DNA of 64,000 nucleotides from CAVPWP01 sp963709395. Its GTDB lineage: Bacteria > Pseudomonadota > Alphaproteobacteria > Rhodobacterales > Rhodobacteraceae. A program made the translations under genes and the position numbers. The first letter of the stretch is position 1. Every line of letters starts with the position of its first letter. The notes beneath the pieces were generated by a model. It did no database searches. It was not told the DNA's origin and saw only the letters and a list, made by a program, of their open reading frames with translations. The stretch lies in contig CAVPWP010000009.1 of the NCBI GenBank assembly GCA_963709395.1, forward strand, positions 248,001 through 312,000, read 5' to 3'. Of this stretch, positions 43,946 through 53,614 are shown in pieces.

Positions 43946-44631
43946 CAGAAGGTCCGCGCAAGTGCGGGGATGCCGGACAGGTCGCGCAGGATGCGTTCGG
44001 GCTGCGCTGGCAGACGCTCGGCCGGTTCGCCCGCGCGGTTGACCCAGACCGACCGGAAGCCGTAGCGCGCCGCACCGACCGCGTCCCACCCGTTCGACGA
44101 CACGAAAAGCACCTCCCTGCGCGGCACGCCGAGGTGGCTTCCCACAAGATCGTAGACCCGCGCATCGGGCTTGAAGACCCCGACCTCTTCCACCGACATC
44201 ACCGAATCGAAACTCGGGCCGATCCCGGCCGACGACACGGCAGAGGCCAGCATGTCGGGGGACCCGTTCGACAGGATCGCCGTGGTCAGACCCGCCTCCT
44301 TCAGCGCGCCGAGCATGGTCGGCACCTCGGGATAGGCGTCAAGCTCTCGGTAAAGCGCCAGAAGCCGGTCGCGCAGGCGCGGATCGTCGATCCCCAGCGC
44401 CTCGAGCGCCCAGTCGAGGCTGTCCTGCGTCACCTGCCAGAAATCGGTATGTGCGCCCATGATCGCGCGCAGCCAGGTGTATTGAAGCTGTTTCTGGCGC
44501 CAGAATTCGGCGAGCCGCGGCCAGGCCTCGGACAGGGCGGCATTGCCCGGTTCGGTCGCCGCCTGCCGCGCCGCGGCTGCAACGTCGAAGAGGGTGCCGT
44601 AGGCATCGAAGACACAGGCGCGGATCGTCAT
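43945..44631 (-). CDS. haloacid dehalogenase type II (HAD superfamily)
   Basis: HAD-fold enzyme of 228 aa resembling L-2-haloacid dehalogenases. It has the nucleophile Asp in ACVFDAYGTLFDV, motif II Ser in TAILSNGSPDML, the Lys in VGVFKPDARVYDL and motif IV SSNGWDAVGAARYGF. ATG 44631 places the HAD motif at the N-terminus. First gene of a three-gene unit. It is divergent from the VOC gene. Confidence 0.9.
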   Translation of the reverse strand: MTIRACVFDAYGTLFDVAAAARQAATEPGNAALSEAWPRLAEFWRQKQLQYTWLRAIMGAHTDFWQVTQDSLDWALEALGIDDPRLRDRLLALYRELDAYPEVPTMLGALKEAGLTTAILSNGSPDMLASAVSSAGIGPSFDSVMSVEEVGVFKPDARVYDLVGSHLGVPRREVLFVSSNGWDAVGAARYGFRSVWVNRAGEPAERLPAQPERILRDLSGIPALARTF

Positions 44632-44726
44632 GGGCGGACACTTGCACATGGCCAGACCAACGAAAAGGGCGTGGACGGGGAATCGTGCTAGGGTGCAGGC
44701 GCAAAACCGGAAGGGAGGATTACACA

Positions 44727-45116
44727 ATGTCCGAGCATCATGGTGAGGTGTGGTGGACCGAACTGATGACCCGCGATGTCGAAAGCGCGAAGGCCTACTA
44801 CAGCAAAGTCTGCGGCTGGACCTGGGAAACCATGCCGATGGGCGAGGATGGCGATTATCACCTGGCGATGAGAGCGGGAAAGCCCGTGGCCGGCATGATG
44901 GACATGGCGGGCATGGATCAGATGGCCGATGTGCCGCCGTACTGGTTCAGCTACTTCGCCGTCGACGATGTGGATGACGCTGCCCGGGCGACCGAGGCGG
45001 CGGGCGGCAAGATCATTCGTGCACCGTGGGACGTCCCGAACACCGGCCGCATCGCCATCCTCGAGGATCCGACCGGTGCCGCGATGGGACTGATGACGCC
45101 GGCGGAAATGCCCTGA
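44727..45116 (+). CDS. VOC family (glyoxalase-like) protein
   Basis: Protein of 129 aa with two beta-alpha-beta modules: GEVWWTELMTRDVESAKAYY with VCGWTWETM, then YWFSYFAVDDVDDAARATEA and APWDVPNTGRIAILEDPTGA. A strong ribosome-binding site (AAGGGAGGA) precedes ATG 44727. Family members are metal-dependent lyases, dioxygenases or binding proteins. Nothing here settles which. Ends 1 nt before the convergent serine hydrolase. Confidence 0.85.
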   Translation: MSEHHGEVWWTELMTRDVESAKAYYSKVCGWTWETMPMGEDGDYHLAMRAGKPVAGMMDMAGMDQMADVPPYWFSYFAVDDVDDAARATEAAGGKIIRAPWDVPNTGRIAILEDPTGAAMGLMTPAEMP

Positions 45117-45117
45117 C

Positions 45118-46149
45118 CTAGCCGCGCGCGGCCTCGGCGGCCGGGACGATCAGATCGGTCAGAAGCGCGTTCAGGTCGCCCGCATGTCCCTGCGATCGTG
45201 CGGGTCGGGTTGGGTCCGAGGTTATGGCGACCGTCAGGCCCAGCGACGGAACGACGTAGAGCATCTGCCCGCCGTAGCCGCGCCCGTAGGCGACGTCGTG
45301 CGGACCGGCCTGAAGCAGGAACCAGCCATAGCCGTACTCGTGACGCGAAAAGTTGGATCGTGTGCGCGGGGTGAAGGACTGGCGCACCCAGTCGGCACTG
45401 ACAACGCGCGTGCCGTCGTAGGTGCCGCCCCGGCGGAACGCCTCGCCGAAACGAATCATCGCCAGCGGCGACAGCGCCATCTCGTTGCCGCCCATATAGC
45501 GGCCCTGAGGGTCGCGCGTCCACGCGGGGATCTCGATGCCCAACGGCTGGCCCAGCCCGTCGCGCGCAAGCGACAGAAGCGACTGGCCCGTCACCTCGGT
45601 GAGGACTGCGCCCAGCACATGGTAGCTGCCGGTGGAGTAGAGCATCCCGCCCCCCGGTTCGGCCACGAAGGGCCGCGACAGGGCATCGGCGACCCAGTCG
45701 CGGCTTGAGACCCAGCCGCCGTAGTTGCCGCCCGAGGTCCGTTCCAGCCCGGCCTGCATGGTCAGAAGGTCGGCGATGCTGATGTCCGCAACTCGTGGGT
45801 CGGCGCCGCGCGGGATGAGGGCTGGAGCGACCTCGGCCAGCGTCGCCTCGGTTCCGGGCAGCTGGCCCGCGTCGATGGCGATGCCGGTCAGCGCCGCCAC
45901 GATGGTTTTCGAGACCGATTTCACGTTGACCGGCCGATCGGGCGAAGGGCCACGAAACGCCTCGGCCACCATGACTGTGCCGTCTTGCGCGATCACAAGG
46001 GCGTTCAACTGATCGAGAGCGCGGGCGCGGTCGACGGCGACGTCGTATCCGCCGGCGGCGCGTGCCCGGCCGGCGATCAGGGCCGGGGCAGCCAGGGAGG
46101 TAATGATGCCCGAAAGGACGGCGCGGCGGGATGGGGATGTCTGTTTCAT
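45118..46149 (-). CDS. exported serine hydrolase (class C beta-lactamase family)
   Basis: Penicillin-binding/beta-lactamase-fold protein of 343 aa. The N-terminus has a twin-Arg-like signal (SRRAVLSGIITSLAAPALIA) ending near ARAAG. The nucleophile motif SxxK is SVSK in VKSVSKTIVAALTG, the Tyr motif is in LYSTGSYHVLG, and GRGYGG stands for the KTG-like strand. More likely an esterase/peptidase than a drug-inactivating enzyme. Monocistronic and divergent from the FKBP gene, with about 200 nt between. Confidence 0.88.
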   Translation of the reverse strand: MKQTSPSRRAVLSGIITSLAAPALIAGRARAAGGYDVAVDRARALDQLNALVIAQDGTVMVAEAFRGPSPDRPVNVKSVSKTIVAALTGIAIDAGQLPGTEATLAEVAPALIPRGADPRVADISIADLLTMQAGLERTSGGNYGGWVSSRDWVADALSRPFVAEPGGGMLYSTGSYHVLGAVLTEVTGQSLLSLARDGLGQPLGIEIPAWTRDPQGRYMGGNEMALSPLAMIRFGEAFRRGGTYDGTRVVSADWVRQSFTPRTRSNFSRHEYGYGWFLLQAGPHDVAYGRGYGGQMLYVVPSLGLTVAITSDPTRPARSQGHAGDLNALLTDLIVPAAEAARG

Positions 46150-46347
46150 TTTCTGGAGTTTAGGACGGTGGCTCGGGCAGGGCGAGGGCCGCTACGAGAT
46201 CGTGACCGGATCATGTCTGGCAAGGAAACTGGGGCAGGCGGGTTTACATCCGGCTTGAGGCTTGGCAGGTTTGTGAAGAACCGACCGAGCACCTGCGAGA
46301 CAGCGGCCTCGGCAAATTCATCCCCCCCTGCACGATCGGAGAGTCTC

Positions 46348-46772
46348 ATGACCCAGGCAAAGCCGGGCGACAAATTGCGCCTTCACTATACCGGTACACT
46401 TGACGACGGAACGGTGTTCGACACGTCCGAAGGCCGCGAGCCGCTGGAATTCACCCTTGGTTCGGGCGAGATCATCCCCGGCCTCGATTCCGGTGTTCAG
46501 GGAATGGCCGTGGGCGAGTCCCGCAGCGTCCGTGTGGAACCTGCCGAAGCCTACGGCGAACACGATCCCGGTCGCGTTCAGGCGGTGCCGCTCGAATCCG
46601 TGCCCGACCACATTCCGACCGACCCGGGCACCCAGCTTCAGGTCCAGACCAGCGAAGGCCAGACGATGAACGTCACCGTGGCCGGCAAGACCGACAGCGA
46701 ATTGCACCTTGACGCGAACCATCCCCTCGCGGGCAAGGCGCTGACCTTCGAGGTGGAGCTGGTCGAGATCGC

Positions 46773-46776
<4 letters not shown>
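46348..46776 (+). CDS. FKBP-type peptidyl-prolyl cis-trans isomerase (SlyD-like)
   Basis: Protein of 142 aa: GDKLRLHYTGTLDDGTVFDT, EFTLGSGEIIPGLDSGVQGM and VEPAEAYGEHDPG give the FKBP domain, interrupted by an IF chaperone insert (PDHIPTDPGTQLQVQTSEG). The His-rich tail of E. coli SlyD is missing. GGAGAG precedes ATG 46348; the longer upstream frame lacks family similarity. Stop overlaps fabI stop by 4 nt. Confidence 0.92.
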
Positions 46777-47570
<794 letters not shown>

Positions 47571-47576
47571 CTGCGG

Positions 47577-48797
47577 TCACCCGTGATATTTCGACATCGC
47601 GAGCGACGCATTGGTGCCCCCGAAGCCGAAGCTGTTCGAGATCACCGTGTCGAGTTCGGCGTCGCGCGTTTCGGTGACGATCTCTTCGGGCCGCAGCGCG
47701 GGGTCGAGGTCGGTGACGTTGATCGAGGGCGCGATGTAGCCGCCCTGCATCATCAGAAGCGAATAGATCGCCTCGTGCACGCCGGCGGCCCCAAGGGCAT
47801 GGCCGGTCATGGATTTTGTCGCGCTGATCGGCGGATGGTCCTCGCCGAAGACGCGGCGCACGGCCTCGACTTCGGTCACGTCGCCCACCGGCGTCGAGGT
47901 GCCATGCGCGTTGATGTAGTCGACCGTGCGGTCGCCAATGGTCGAGATCGCCAGCCGCATCGCGCGTTCGCCGCCCTCGCCCGAGGGGGCGACCATGTCG
48001 TAGCCGTCTGACGTGGCGCCGTAGCCGGTGACCTCGGCATAGATCTTCGCGCCGCGCGCCTTCGCGTGTTCGAGTTCCTCCAGCACCACCATGCCGCCGC
48101 CGCCGCCGATCACGAATCCGTCCCGCGTGACGTCATAGGCGCGCGCGGCGGTGGTCGGTGCGTCGTTGTACTTCGACGACATCGCGCCCATCGCGTCGAA
48201 GAGGCACGAGAGCGTCCAGTCGACCTCTTCCCCGCCGCCGGCGAAGACGATGTCCTGCTTGCCCATCTGGATCTGTTCGGTGCCGTTGCCGATGCAATGC
48301 GCGCTGGTCGAACAGGCCGAGGTGATCGAATAGTTGATGCCCTTGATCTTGAACGGCGTGGCGAGGCAGGCCGACACGGTCGACGACATGCAGCGGGTGA
48401 CCATGAACGGTCCCATGCGCTTGGGCGCGCCCTTGGTGATGACCATGTCGAAGGCGGTGAAGAAGTTCGAGGTGGACGGCCCCCCCGACCCCGCGACCAG
48501 CCCGGTGCGTTCGTTCGACACCTCGGCCTCGGTCAACCCGCTGTCGGCCACGGCCTGCTCCATCGCCAGATAGGCATAGGCCGCCGTCGGCCCCATGAAG
48601 CGCAGCTGGCGCTTGTCGATATTCTCGGCCAGGTCGATCTGCGGGATGCCCGCCACCTGGCTGCGGAAGCCGTGTTCGGCATAGGTCGGCTCGAACGCGA
48701 TGCCGGACTTGCCGGCGCGCAGGCTGGCATCGACCTCGGCGGCACTGTTCCCGATCGGCGAGACGATCCCGATCCCGGTGATGACGACACGACGCAT
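47577..48797 (-). CDS. fabB: beta-ketoacyl-ACP synthase I FabB
   Basis: Elongating ketosynthase needed for unsaturated fatty acids. The 406 aa enzyme has the Cys-His-His triad in ITSACSTSAHCIGNG, YINAHGTSTPVGDVTE and KSMTGHALGAAG. It reads directly into fabI. The fabA gene that normally precedes it closely is displaced by a 1.2 kb insert, so fabB-fabI may now depend on readthrough or on a new promoter in the insert. Confidence 0.96.
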   Translation of the reverse strand: MRRVVITGIGIVSPIGNSAAEVDASLRAGKSGIAFEPTYAEHGFRSQVAGIPQIDLAENIDKRQLRFMGPTAAYAYLAMEQAVADSGLTEAEVSNERTGLVAGSGGPSTSNFFTAFDMVITKGAPKRMGPFMVTRCMSSTVSACLATPFKIKGINYSITSACSTSAHCIGNGTEQIQMGKQDIVFAGGGEEVDWTLSCLFDAMGAMSSKYNDAPTTAARAYDVTRDGFVIGGGGGMVVLEELEHAKARGAKIYAEVTGYGATSDGYDMVAPSGEGGERAMRLAISTIGDRTVDYINAHGTSTPVGDVTEVEAVRRVFGEDHPPISATKSMTGHALGAAGVHEAIYSLLMMQGGYIAPSINVTDLDPALRPEEIVTETRDAELDTVISNSFGFGGTNASLAMSKYHG

Positions 48798-49308
48798 CGA
48801 CGCCCTCCCTCGTGGTTTCGGCCTGTGTAGGACGCCCGGCGGGGGCGGGGCAAGCGGTTAGCGCGGTCGTTGCAGCGTCGGCTCCGGGCAAGTCGCCCGG
48901 GGACAACAGGAAACGTGCGATGTGCTGTGGCGCAGCGCAAGGCGGCGTCGAGCCCGGATTGACTGATGCTGCGGCTTGGATGAACGGCGACTGTCGGCTC
49001 GGCACGCCACGCACCGAAGATGGCTCAGCCCAAAACTCGTGTGGCCATGCCCGTTGGCTTACGACCGTTATTGACCTGCGATTGCGACGTCCCACGACAT
49101 CGCATTGCGAGCCGCGCTGACGCGTCGAAGCAGCCGGTGACCTTTGAACGCTCCTCCAGAAAGCCATATGACCCCAAATGAAGACCTGAGGGGGCTATGG
49201 TGTCAAAGCCATGCAGCGTTAACCTGATCCGATGCTGGAATACTCTGCTGGAAATTCAAGATTTTCTTGGGTGACTGACGATACAAACCTGAAGGGGATG
49301 CAATCAAG
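48798..49308. other. gene-less part of the insert between fabB and fabA
   Basis: About 510 nt without a recognisable gene. The first ~150 nt are GC-rich and look native (fabB promoter side). From about 49140 the base composition falls. Short open stretches exist: a 53-codon frame at 49020-49181 and a 25-codon frame at 49198-49275 that ends LLEIQDFLG. None matches a family I know. They may be remnants of a partner gene upstream of the Imm11-like gene. No IS ends or target duplications could be made out. Confidence 0.4.
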
Positions 49309-49935
49309 ATGGCCTATCTATCATTGGGAGCCGGCAATTCCATGGCTGTCGGCGTTCCCTTCAGTTGCCGTGCCCATGATCGGGACAACACCTCCGAATT
49401 GGCAAACCTCTTGAAGCGGATGGAAAGGGGAGAACACTTCGAGCGTGAGGAACTGCCGCAGACGCTGGTCAGGACCGACGAGCCGGACACGGGACGGTGC
49501 ATCATATCCACAGGGTTCTTTCATCTTGACGCGCGTGCGGCTGAGGTTTTTCGCCTGCATGATCTGGGCGAGGGCTTCTTGTGGGACATAACGATCATCG
49601 GGCGTGATGGGGTGCCGATTGATGAGGCGCCCCCATGGTTCGGTCTGCATGTTGGCGCGATCAAGGAAAGCTTGGTTCTTGATGCATCGACGGGGGTGAG
49701 AAGAGCGTTCGGTCAACTGGTGCTGAACAAACCCCAGCTTTCAAGTGGGGAGGCGCAGCTGACCGTCTCGCCCGAAGCGGCCAAGGGCGCCGATGTCTGG
49801 AGTGAGAGGAAGATCAACCCATCCGGCGCGCACTTCTTCATCAGCGAGCGGCTGCACCGCGCTTTGGAGGCGGCAGGTCTCGTCGAGGACTTTGACGTAA
49901 TCGCGTGTGTCAGTGCGAATTCTGGCGTCACATGA
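49309..49935 (+). CDS. Imm11-like (DUF1629) putative immunity protein
   Basis: Protein of 208 aa. The middle (GRCIISTGFFHLDARAAEVF to WFGLHVGAIKESLVLDAS) and the C-terminal VWSERKINPSGAHFFISERL with HRALEAAGLVEDFDVIAC fit the pattern of Imm11/DUF1629 proteins, which protect against polymorphic toxins. The assignment is by motif resemblance only. GAAGGGGA upstream supports ATG 49309. By hand count, lines inside the gene have about 53-58% GC against about 62-67% in neighbouring genes, so it is probably acquired. It stands alone, opposite in strand to fabA and fabB; no toxin gene is adjacent. Confidence 0.6.
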   Translation: MAYLSLGAGNSMAVGVPFSCRAHDRDNTSELANLLKRMERGEHFEREELPQTLVRTDEPDTGRCIISTGFFHLDARAAEVFRLHDLGEGFLWDITIIGRDGVPIDEAPPWFGLHVGAIKESLVLDASTGVRRAFGQLVLNKPQLSSGEAQLTVSPEAAKGADVWSERKINPSGAHFFISERLHRALEAAGLVEDFDVIACVSANSGVT

Positions 49936-49994
49936 GGCGTCAATAGACTGTTGCCTGCGAAAGCCCGCTTGGTCCGCAAAAGGACGTCGCCCCC

Positions 49995-50504
49995 TCAACT
50001 CTCGCTCAGCGCGACCTTCATGTCCTTGACCTGGTAGATCACGTCGCCGTCGGCCTCTACCCATCCGTCAGCGACACCCATCGTCAGGCGACGGGTCTGG
50101 ATCGCCTTGGTGAAATCGACGTGATAGGTCAGCATCTTGCGATCGGGCCGGACCATGCCGGTCAGCTTCACCTCGCCCACCCCAAGGGCATAGCCGCGTC
50201 CCTGCCAGCCACGCCAGCCAAGGTTGAAGCCGGTCAGCTGCCAGAGCCCGTCGAGGCCGAGGCAGCCAGGCATGATGGGGTTGCCGGGGAAGTGGCACTC
50301 GAAGAACCAGAGATCCGGGGTGATGTCGAACTCGGCGACGACATGACCCTTGCCATGCAGGCCTCCGTCGTCTGAAATCTCGGTGATGCGGTCCATCATC
50401 AGCATCGGCGGCAGCGGAAGCTGGGCATTGCCCGGCCCGAACAGATCGCCGCGCGCGCAGGCCAGAAGGCCGTCCTTGTCGAAGTAGGTCGGATAATCCG
50501 CCAT
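49995..50504 (-). CDS. fabA: 3-hydroxyacyl-[ACP] dehydratase/isomerase FabA
   Basis: Introduces the cis double bond in anaerobic unsaturated fatty acid synthesis. The hot-dog-fold protein (169 aa) carries the catalytic His in FFECHFPGNPIMPGCLGLDG and the Asp in the same motif, followed by LWQLTGFNLGW. Normally it is the first gene of fabA-fabB-fabI, but here it is separated from fabB by the Imm11-like insert. It is divergent from irr across about 230 nt. Confidence 0.96.
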   Translation of the reverse strand: MADYPTYFDKDGLLACARGDLFGPGNAQLPLPPMLMMDRITEISDDGGLHGKGHVVAEFDITPDLWFFECHFPGNPIMPGCLGLDGLWQLTGFNLGWRGWQGRGYALGVGEVKLTGMVRPDRKMLTYHVDFTKAIQTRRLTMGVADGWVEADGDVIYQVKDMKVALSES

Positions 50505-50732
50505 ATGCCCCGGTGTCCCCCCGCTTTTTTCGCCCGCCGTCCGTCCGTGGCGCGGACCGCGCTTCTGATCTGCGCACCTCTATCAAACGTCTCTCGGGAC
50601 GCGCAAGTGCGGCCCGGGACGCTCTGTGGGTGTGGCGGATTGTGTCGATTGCGGCCCTTGGCCTTGATTTTCCGGCCAAACTGGACGATTTCAAGGACGT
50701 GATGCAAGGATTTCCCGAATGAGGCCCCAGCC

Positions 50733-51149
50733 ATGACGCCCCAGGCCCTTCAGCGCGGCACCGACTGGCTTTCTGCAGCGGGTCTGCGCCCGACCCGACA
50801 GCGGCTGTCGCTGGCGGCCCTTCTCGTGGGCGACGGGCAGAACCGGCATGTCACGGCGGAAAGTCTGTTCGAGGCGTCCCGCCGGTCGGGGGAGCGCGTG
50901 TCGCTCGCCACGGTCTACAACACCCTGCGCGCGTTCTGCGATGCGGGCCTGATGCGCGAAGTCATGGTCGACGGCTCGAAAAGCTATTTCGACACACGGA
51001 TTGACGACCACCCCCACTTCTTCTGGGAAGATACCGCCACCCTGACCGACGCGCCGGCCGACGAACTTGAAATCGCGCGCCTTCCCAAGGCCCCTGCGGG
51101 CGCCGAGGTCGCGAAGGTCGATGTGGTCATCCGCCTGCGGCGCTGCTGA
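50733..51149 (+). CDS. irr: Fur family iron response regulator Irr
   Basis: Haem/iron-responsive repressor typical of Alphaproteobacteria, 138 aa. The winged helix reads LRPTRQRLSLAALLVGDGQN with HVTAESLFEASRRSGERVSL and ATVYNTLRAFCDAGL. The HPHFFWEDT segment corresponds to the metal/haem site. The N-terminal GCPW haem motif of Bradyrhizobium Irr is absent, as in other Rhodobacterales. Placed head-to-head with fabA, a neighbourhood conserved in the family. Confidence 0.9.
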   Translation: MTPQALQRGTDWLSAAGLRPTRQRLSLAALLVGDGQNRHVTAESLFEASRRSGERVSLATVYNTLRAFCDAGLMREVMVDGSKSYFDTRIDDHPHFFWEDTATLTDAPADELEIARLPKAPAGAEVAKVDVVIRLRRC

Positions 51150-51181
51150 GCGGCGGACCCTGCGCCCGCATCAGGCCGCGT

Positions 51182-52075
51182 TCAGAACCACTGTCCCGGC
51201 TCCATCAGCCCCAGGTCCATGAGCTGCTGGGGCGACCAGTCGAAGCGCACGGACTTCTGCCACATGAAACTGTCGATCTGCGCGCGGCTGCCGGGGTTGG
51301 CGCGCAGCGCTTTCGCCGCGCGAAAGGAGCAGATCGCCGCTGTGAGGTTGTTGTGCCAGGGGCAGGCGATCGTGTTCATCTCCTCGTCGTTGAGAAGATG
51401 ATCCGCACCCAGCCGCAGCCCGCGCCGCGCCTGGAAGAGGGCGATGCGGTCGATCCGCCGCCGCTCATGGGGGACATGCTCCTCGAACCGCCAGCGCAGC
51501 CCGCCGTGAACATCGACCTGCCGGTCCTTCGGCGTCCAGCCGTTCAGCGGATCCTCGCGGTCACGGGCGTAGTAGCCCGCGCCGTCAAGATGCGCCTCGG
51601 CCACCGACACCGCGTCCGGCGTTGCCCGAAGGTCGGGCGCGTAGAGATCGACGACCAAGGCCAGCATCGCGGCGCGCCGTTCCTCGGCATGAAAGACGAG
51701 CATCTCGCCCACGCTGCGGCTGTCGCAGAACGGGAAGAACAGGTATTCGGCGTTGTACCCATGGTAGATCCATGTGCCCTCCGGCGCGGCCTGCGCCACC
51801 GCGGTGACGGCCTCGGGCACGGCGTTTTCAGCCATGGTCGGGTAGGTCACGGTGACCACCCGGTCGGATGCCACCGCGGGCGGCGGAGCGAGGCCGGGGG
51901 GAAGAAACAGGATCACGCGTCCGAAGCCGAGGTTCAGATGATGGACGACCGTGCCGTCAAGTTCGGTCCCGTCCTCGGCGAAGATCAACGCAAGAGGCCC
52001 ATCAGACAGGGAATTGCGTCCCCGCGCCACCAGCGCCTTCAGCCCGTCGTGATCCATGCCGTCCGTCTGTCCCAT
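51182..52075 (-). CDS. conserved hypothetical protein, weak glycosyltransferase-2-like features
   Basis: Protein of about 297 aa from ATG 52075 (52057 and 52111 are alternatives). The N-terminal LIFAEDGTELDGTVVHHLNL with GFGRVILF loosely resembles the start of family-2/92 glycosyltransferases, and the C-terminus (NLTAAICSFRAAKAL, SVRFDWSPQQLMDLGL) is characteristic of Rhodobacteraceae homologues. No clear DxD motif is seen, so activity is doubtful. It is divergent from miaB across about 105 nt. Confidence 0.6.
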   Translation of the reverse strand: MGQTDGMDHDGLKALVARGRNSLSDGPLALIFAEDGTELDGTVVHHLNLGFGRVILFLPPGLAPPPAVASDRVVTVTYPTMAENAVPEAVTAVAQAAPEGTWIYHGYNAEYLFFPFCDSRSVGEMLVFHAEERRAAMLALVVDLYAPDLRATPDAVSVAEAHLDGAGYYARDREDPLNGWTPKDRQVDVHGGLRWRFEEHVPHERRRIDRIALFQARRGLRLGADHLLNDEEMNTIACPWHNNLTAAICSFRAAKALRANPGSRAQIDSFMWQKSVRFDWSPQQLMDLGLMEPGQWF

Positions 52076-52179
52076 TCCGTCCAGCGTTCCACGATGCGCC
52101 GCGGCCTGCAAGCGTTGCAGCCCGACCCCCGATCCGGTAGAGGGCGCGGGATCGGCAAGGATCGCGGAACCCCGGTGTG

Positions 52180-53508
52180 ATGTCAGAAACGCGCAAACTC
52201 TTCGTCAAGACCTATGGCTGTCAGATGAACGTCTACGACAGCGAGCGGATGGCCGAGACTCTGGGCGCGCAGGGCTATGTCCAGACCGACCGCGCCGACG
52301 ACGCCGACATGATCCTTCTCAACACCTGCCACATCCGCGAGAAGGCGGCCGAAAAGGTCTATTCCGAACTCGGCCGGATGAAGCCGCTGAAAGCCGCGAA
52401 CCCGGATCTCAAGATCGCGGTCGCCGGCTGCGTCGCGCAGGCCGAGGGGGAAGAGATCATCCGCCGCCAGCCGATGGTGGACCTTGTCGTCGGCCCGCAA
52501 AGCTATCACCGCCTGGCCGAGATGGAGGCGCGCGTCGCGCGGGGCGAGACGGCGGTCGACACCGAGTTCCCCGAGGAAGACAAGTTCGACCACCTTCAGA
52601 CCCGCCCGAAGGCCGACCGTGGCCCGACAGCCTTCCTGACCGTGCAGGAAGGCTGCGACAAGTTCTGCGCCTTCTGCGTCGTGCCCTATACTCGCGGGGC
52701 CGAGGTGAGCCGTCCGGTGGCGCAGATCGTCGCCGAGGCGCGCGACCTCGTCGACCGCGGCGTGCGCGAGATCACGCTGCTGGGCCAGAACGTCAACGCC
52801 TATCACGGCGCAGGTGCGGACGGGGCCGACTGGTCGCTGGCCGGGCTGATCCGCACGCTGGCGGAGATCGATGGCCTCTGGCGCATCCGCTTCACCACCT
52901 CGCACCCCAACGACATGTCCGACGACCTGATCGCCGCCCATGCCGAGGTCGACAAGCTGATGCCCTACCTGCACCTGCCGGTGCAGTCGGGATCGGACCG
53001 CGTGCTGAAGGCGATGAACCGCAAGCACACGGCTGACGCCTATCTGCGCCTCATCGACCGCATCCGCGCCGCCCGCCCCGACCTGCTTCTGTCGGGCGAC
53101 TTCATCGTCGGCTTCCCCGGCGAGACCGAGGCCGATTTCCAGGCCACGCTCGATCTGGTCGAGGCGGTGGGCTACGGACAAGCCTACAGCTTCAAGTATT
53201 CCGAGCGTCCCGGCACGCCCGCCGCCGAGCGCGCGCAGGTGGACGAGGCCGAAAAGGACGACCGCCTTCAGCGCCTCCAGGCGCTTCTCACCCGTCAGCA
53301 GCGCGCCGCACAGGACGCGATGGTCGGGCGCGAGTTGCATGTGCTGTTCGAAAGAGCGGGGCGGATGCCGGGGCAGATGGTCGGCAAGTCGGAGTATCTC
53401 CACGCCGTCCACGTCGCAGACGAAGACATCGCGCGCGGGGATCTGCGGCGCGTCCGCATCGTTGAGAGCGGCCCGAATTCGCTGGCGGGGGAACTGGTCG
53501 CGGGCTGA
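52180..53508 (+). CDS. miaB: tRNA-2-methylthio-N6-dimethylallyladenosine synthase MiaB
   Basis: Radical-SAM methylthiotransferase modifying A37 of tRNAs that read UNN codons. The 442 aa protein has the N-terminal cluster Cys set (KTYGCQMNVYDSERM, NTCHIREKA, VAGCVAQAEGE) and the radical SAM Cys triad GCDKFCAFCVVPYTRGAEVS. LPVQSGSDRVLKAMNRKHT and a C-terminal TRAM domain follow. ATG 52180 is preceded by an in-frame GTG. It heads the run toward phoH-ybeY. Confidence 0.96.
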   Translation: MSETRKLFVKTYGCQMNVYDSERMAETLGAQGYVQTDRADDADMILLNTCHIREKAAEKVYSELGRMKPLKAANPDLKIAVAGCVAQAEGEEIIRRQPMVDLVVGPQSYHRLAEMEARVARGETAVDTEFPEEDKFDHLQTRPKADRGPTAFLTVQEGCDKFCAFCVVPYTRGAEVSRPVAQIVAEARDLVDRGVREITLLGQNVNAYHGAGADGADWSLAGLIRTLAEIDGLWRIRFTTSHPNDMSDDLIAAHAEVDKLMPYLHLPVQSGSDRVLKAMNRKHTADAYLRLIDRIRAARPDLLLSGDFIVGFPGETEADFQATLDLVEAVGYGQAYSFKYSERPGTPAAERAQVDEAEKDDRLQRLQALLTRQQRAAQDAMVGRELHVLFERAGRMPGQMVGKSEYLHAVHVADEDIARGDLRRVRIVESGPNSLAGELVAG

Positions 53509-53527
53509 CGCCCGCGCGCCTCTGGCG

Positions 53528-53550
53528 GAGGTATTTTCGGCCAGAAGAAG
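53528..53550 (+). repeat. intergenic repeat, copy 1 (plus orientation)
   Basis: Begins GAGGTATTTTCGGCCAGAAG and ends AAG. It lies directly behind miaB, preceded by a small GC-rich inverted repeat (GCCTCTGGCGGAGG). With the inverted copy at 53569-53591 it can form a 23-bp arm hairpin with only three mismatched positions. Same core as the copy at 59064. Confidence 0.7.
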
Positions 53551-53568
53551 TCCCTTGCGCCGTTCCGG

Positions 53569-53614
53569 CTTCTTCTGGCGCGAAATACCTCGGGGGCGCG
53601 GGGGCAGAGCCCCC
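53569..53614 (-). repeat. intergenic repeat, copy 2 (minus orientation, with hairpin)
   Basis: On the minus strand this reads GGGGGC-TCT-GCCCCC (53600-53614), a short GC stretch, then GAGGTATTTCGCGCCAGAAG (from 53591 down). The same order of modules occurs downstream of metK at 59023-59086, so the element is a defined unit. The inverted pair 53528-53591 may work as a bidirectional terminator or transcript-end structure between miaB and phoH. Confidence 0.7.

Noticed and set aside
45118..46149. Antibiotic resistance beta-lactamase
   Set aside because: SxxK and Tyr motifs fit the broad serine hydrolase family; nothing indicates beta-lactam hydrolysis.
48812..49120. Plus-strand open frame of 102 codons in the fabB upstream region
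   Set aside because: No ribosome-binding site, no recognisable motif and Arg/Ala-rich composition; not called as a gene.
49020..49181. 53-codon frame starting MAQPKTRVAMPVG in the insert
   Set aside because: Possible remnant, but no family match or Shine-Dalgarno; kept only as a note in the region entry.
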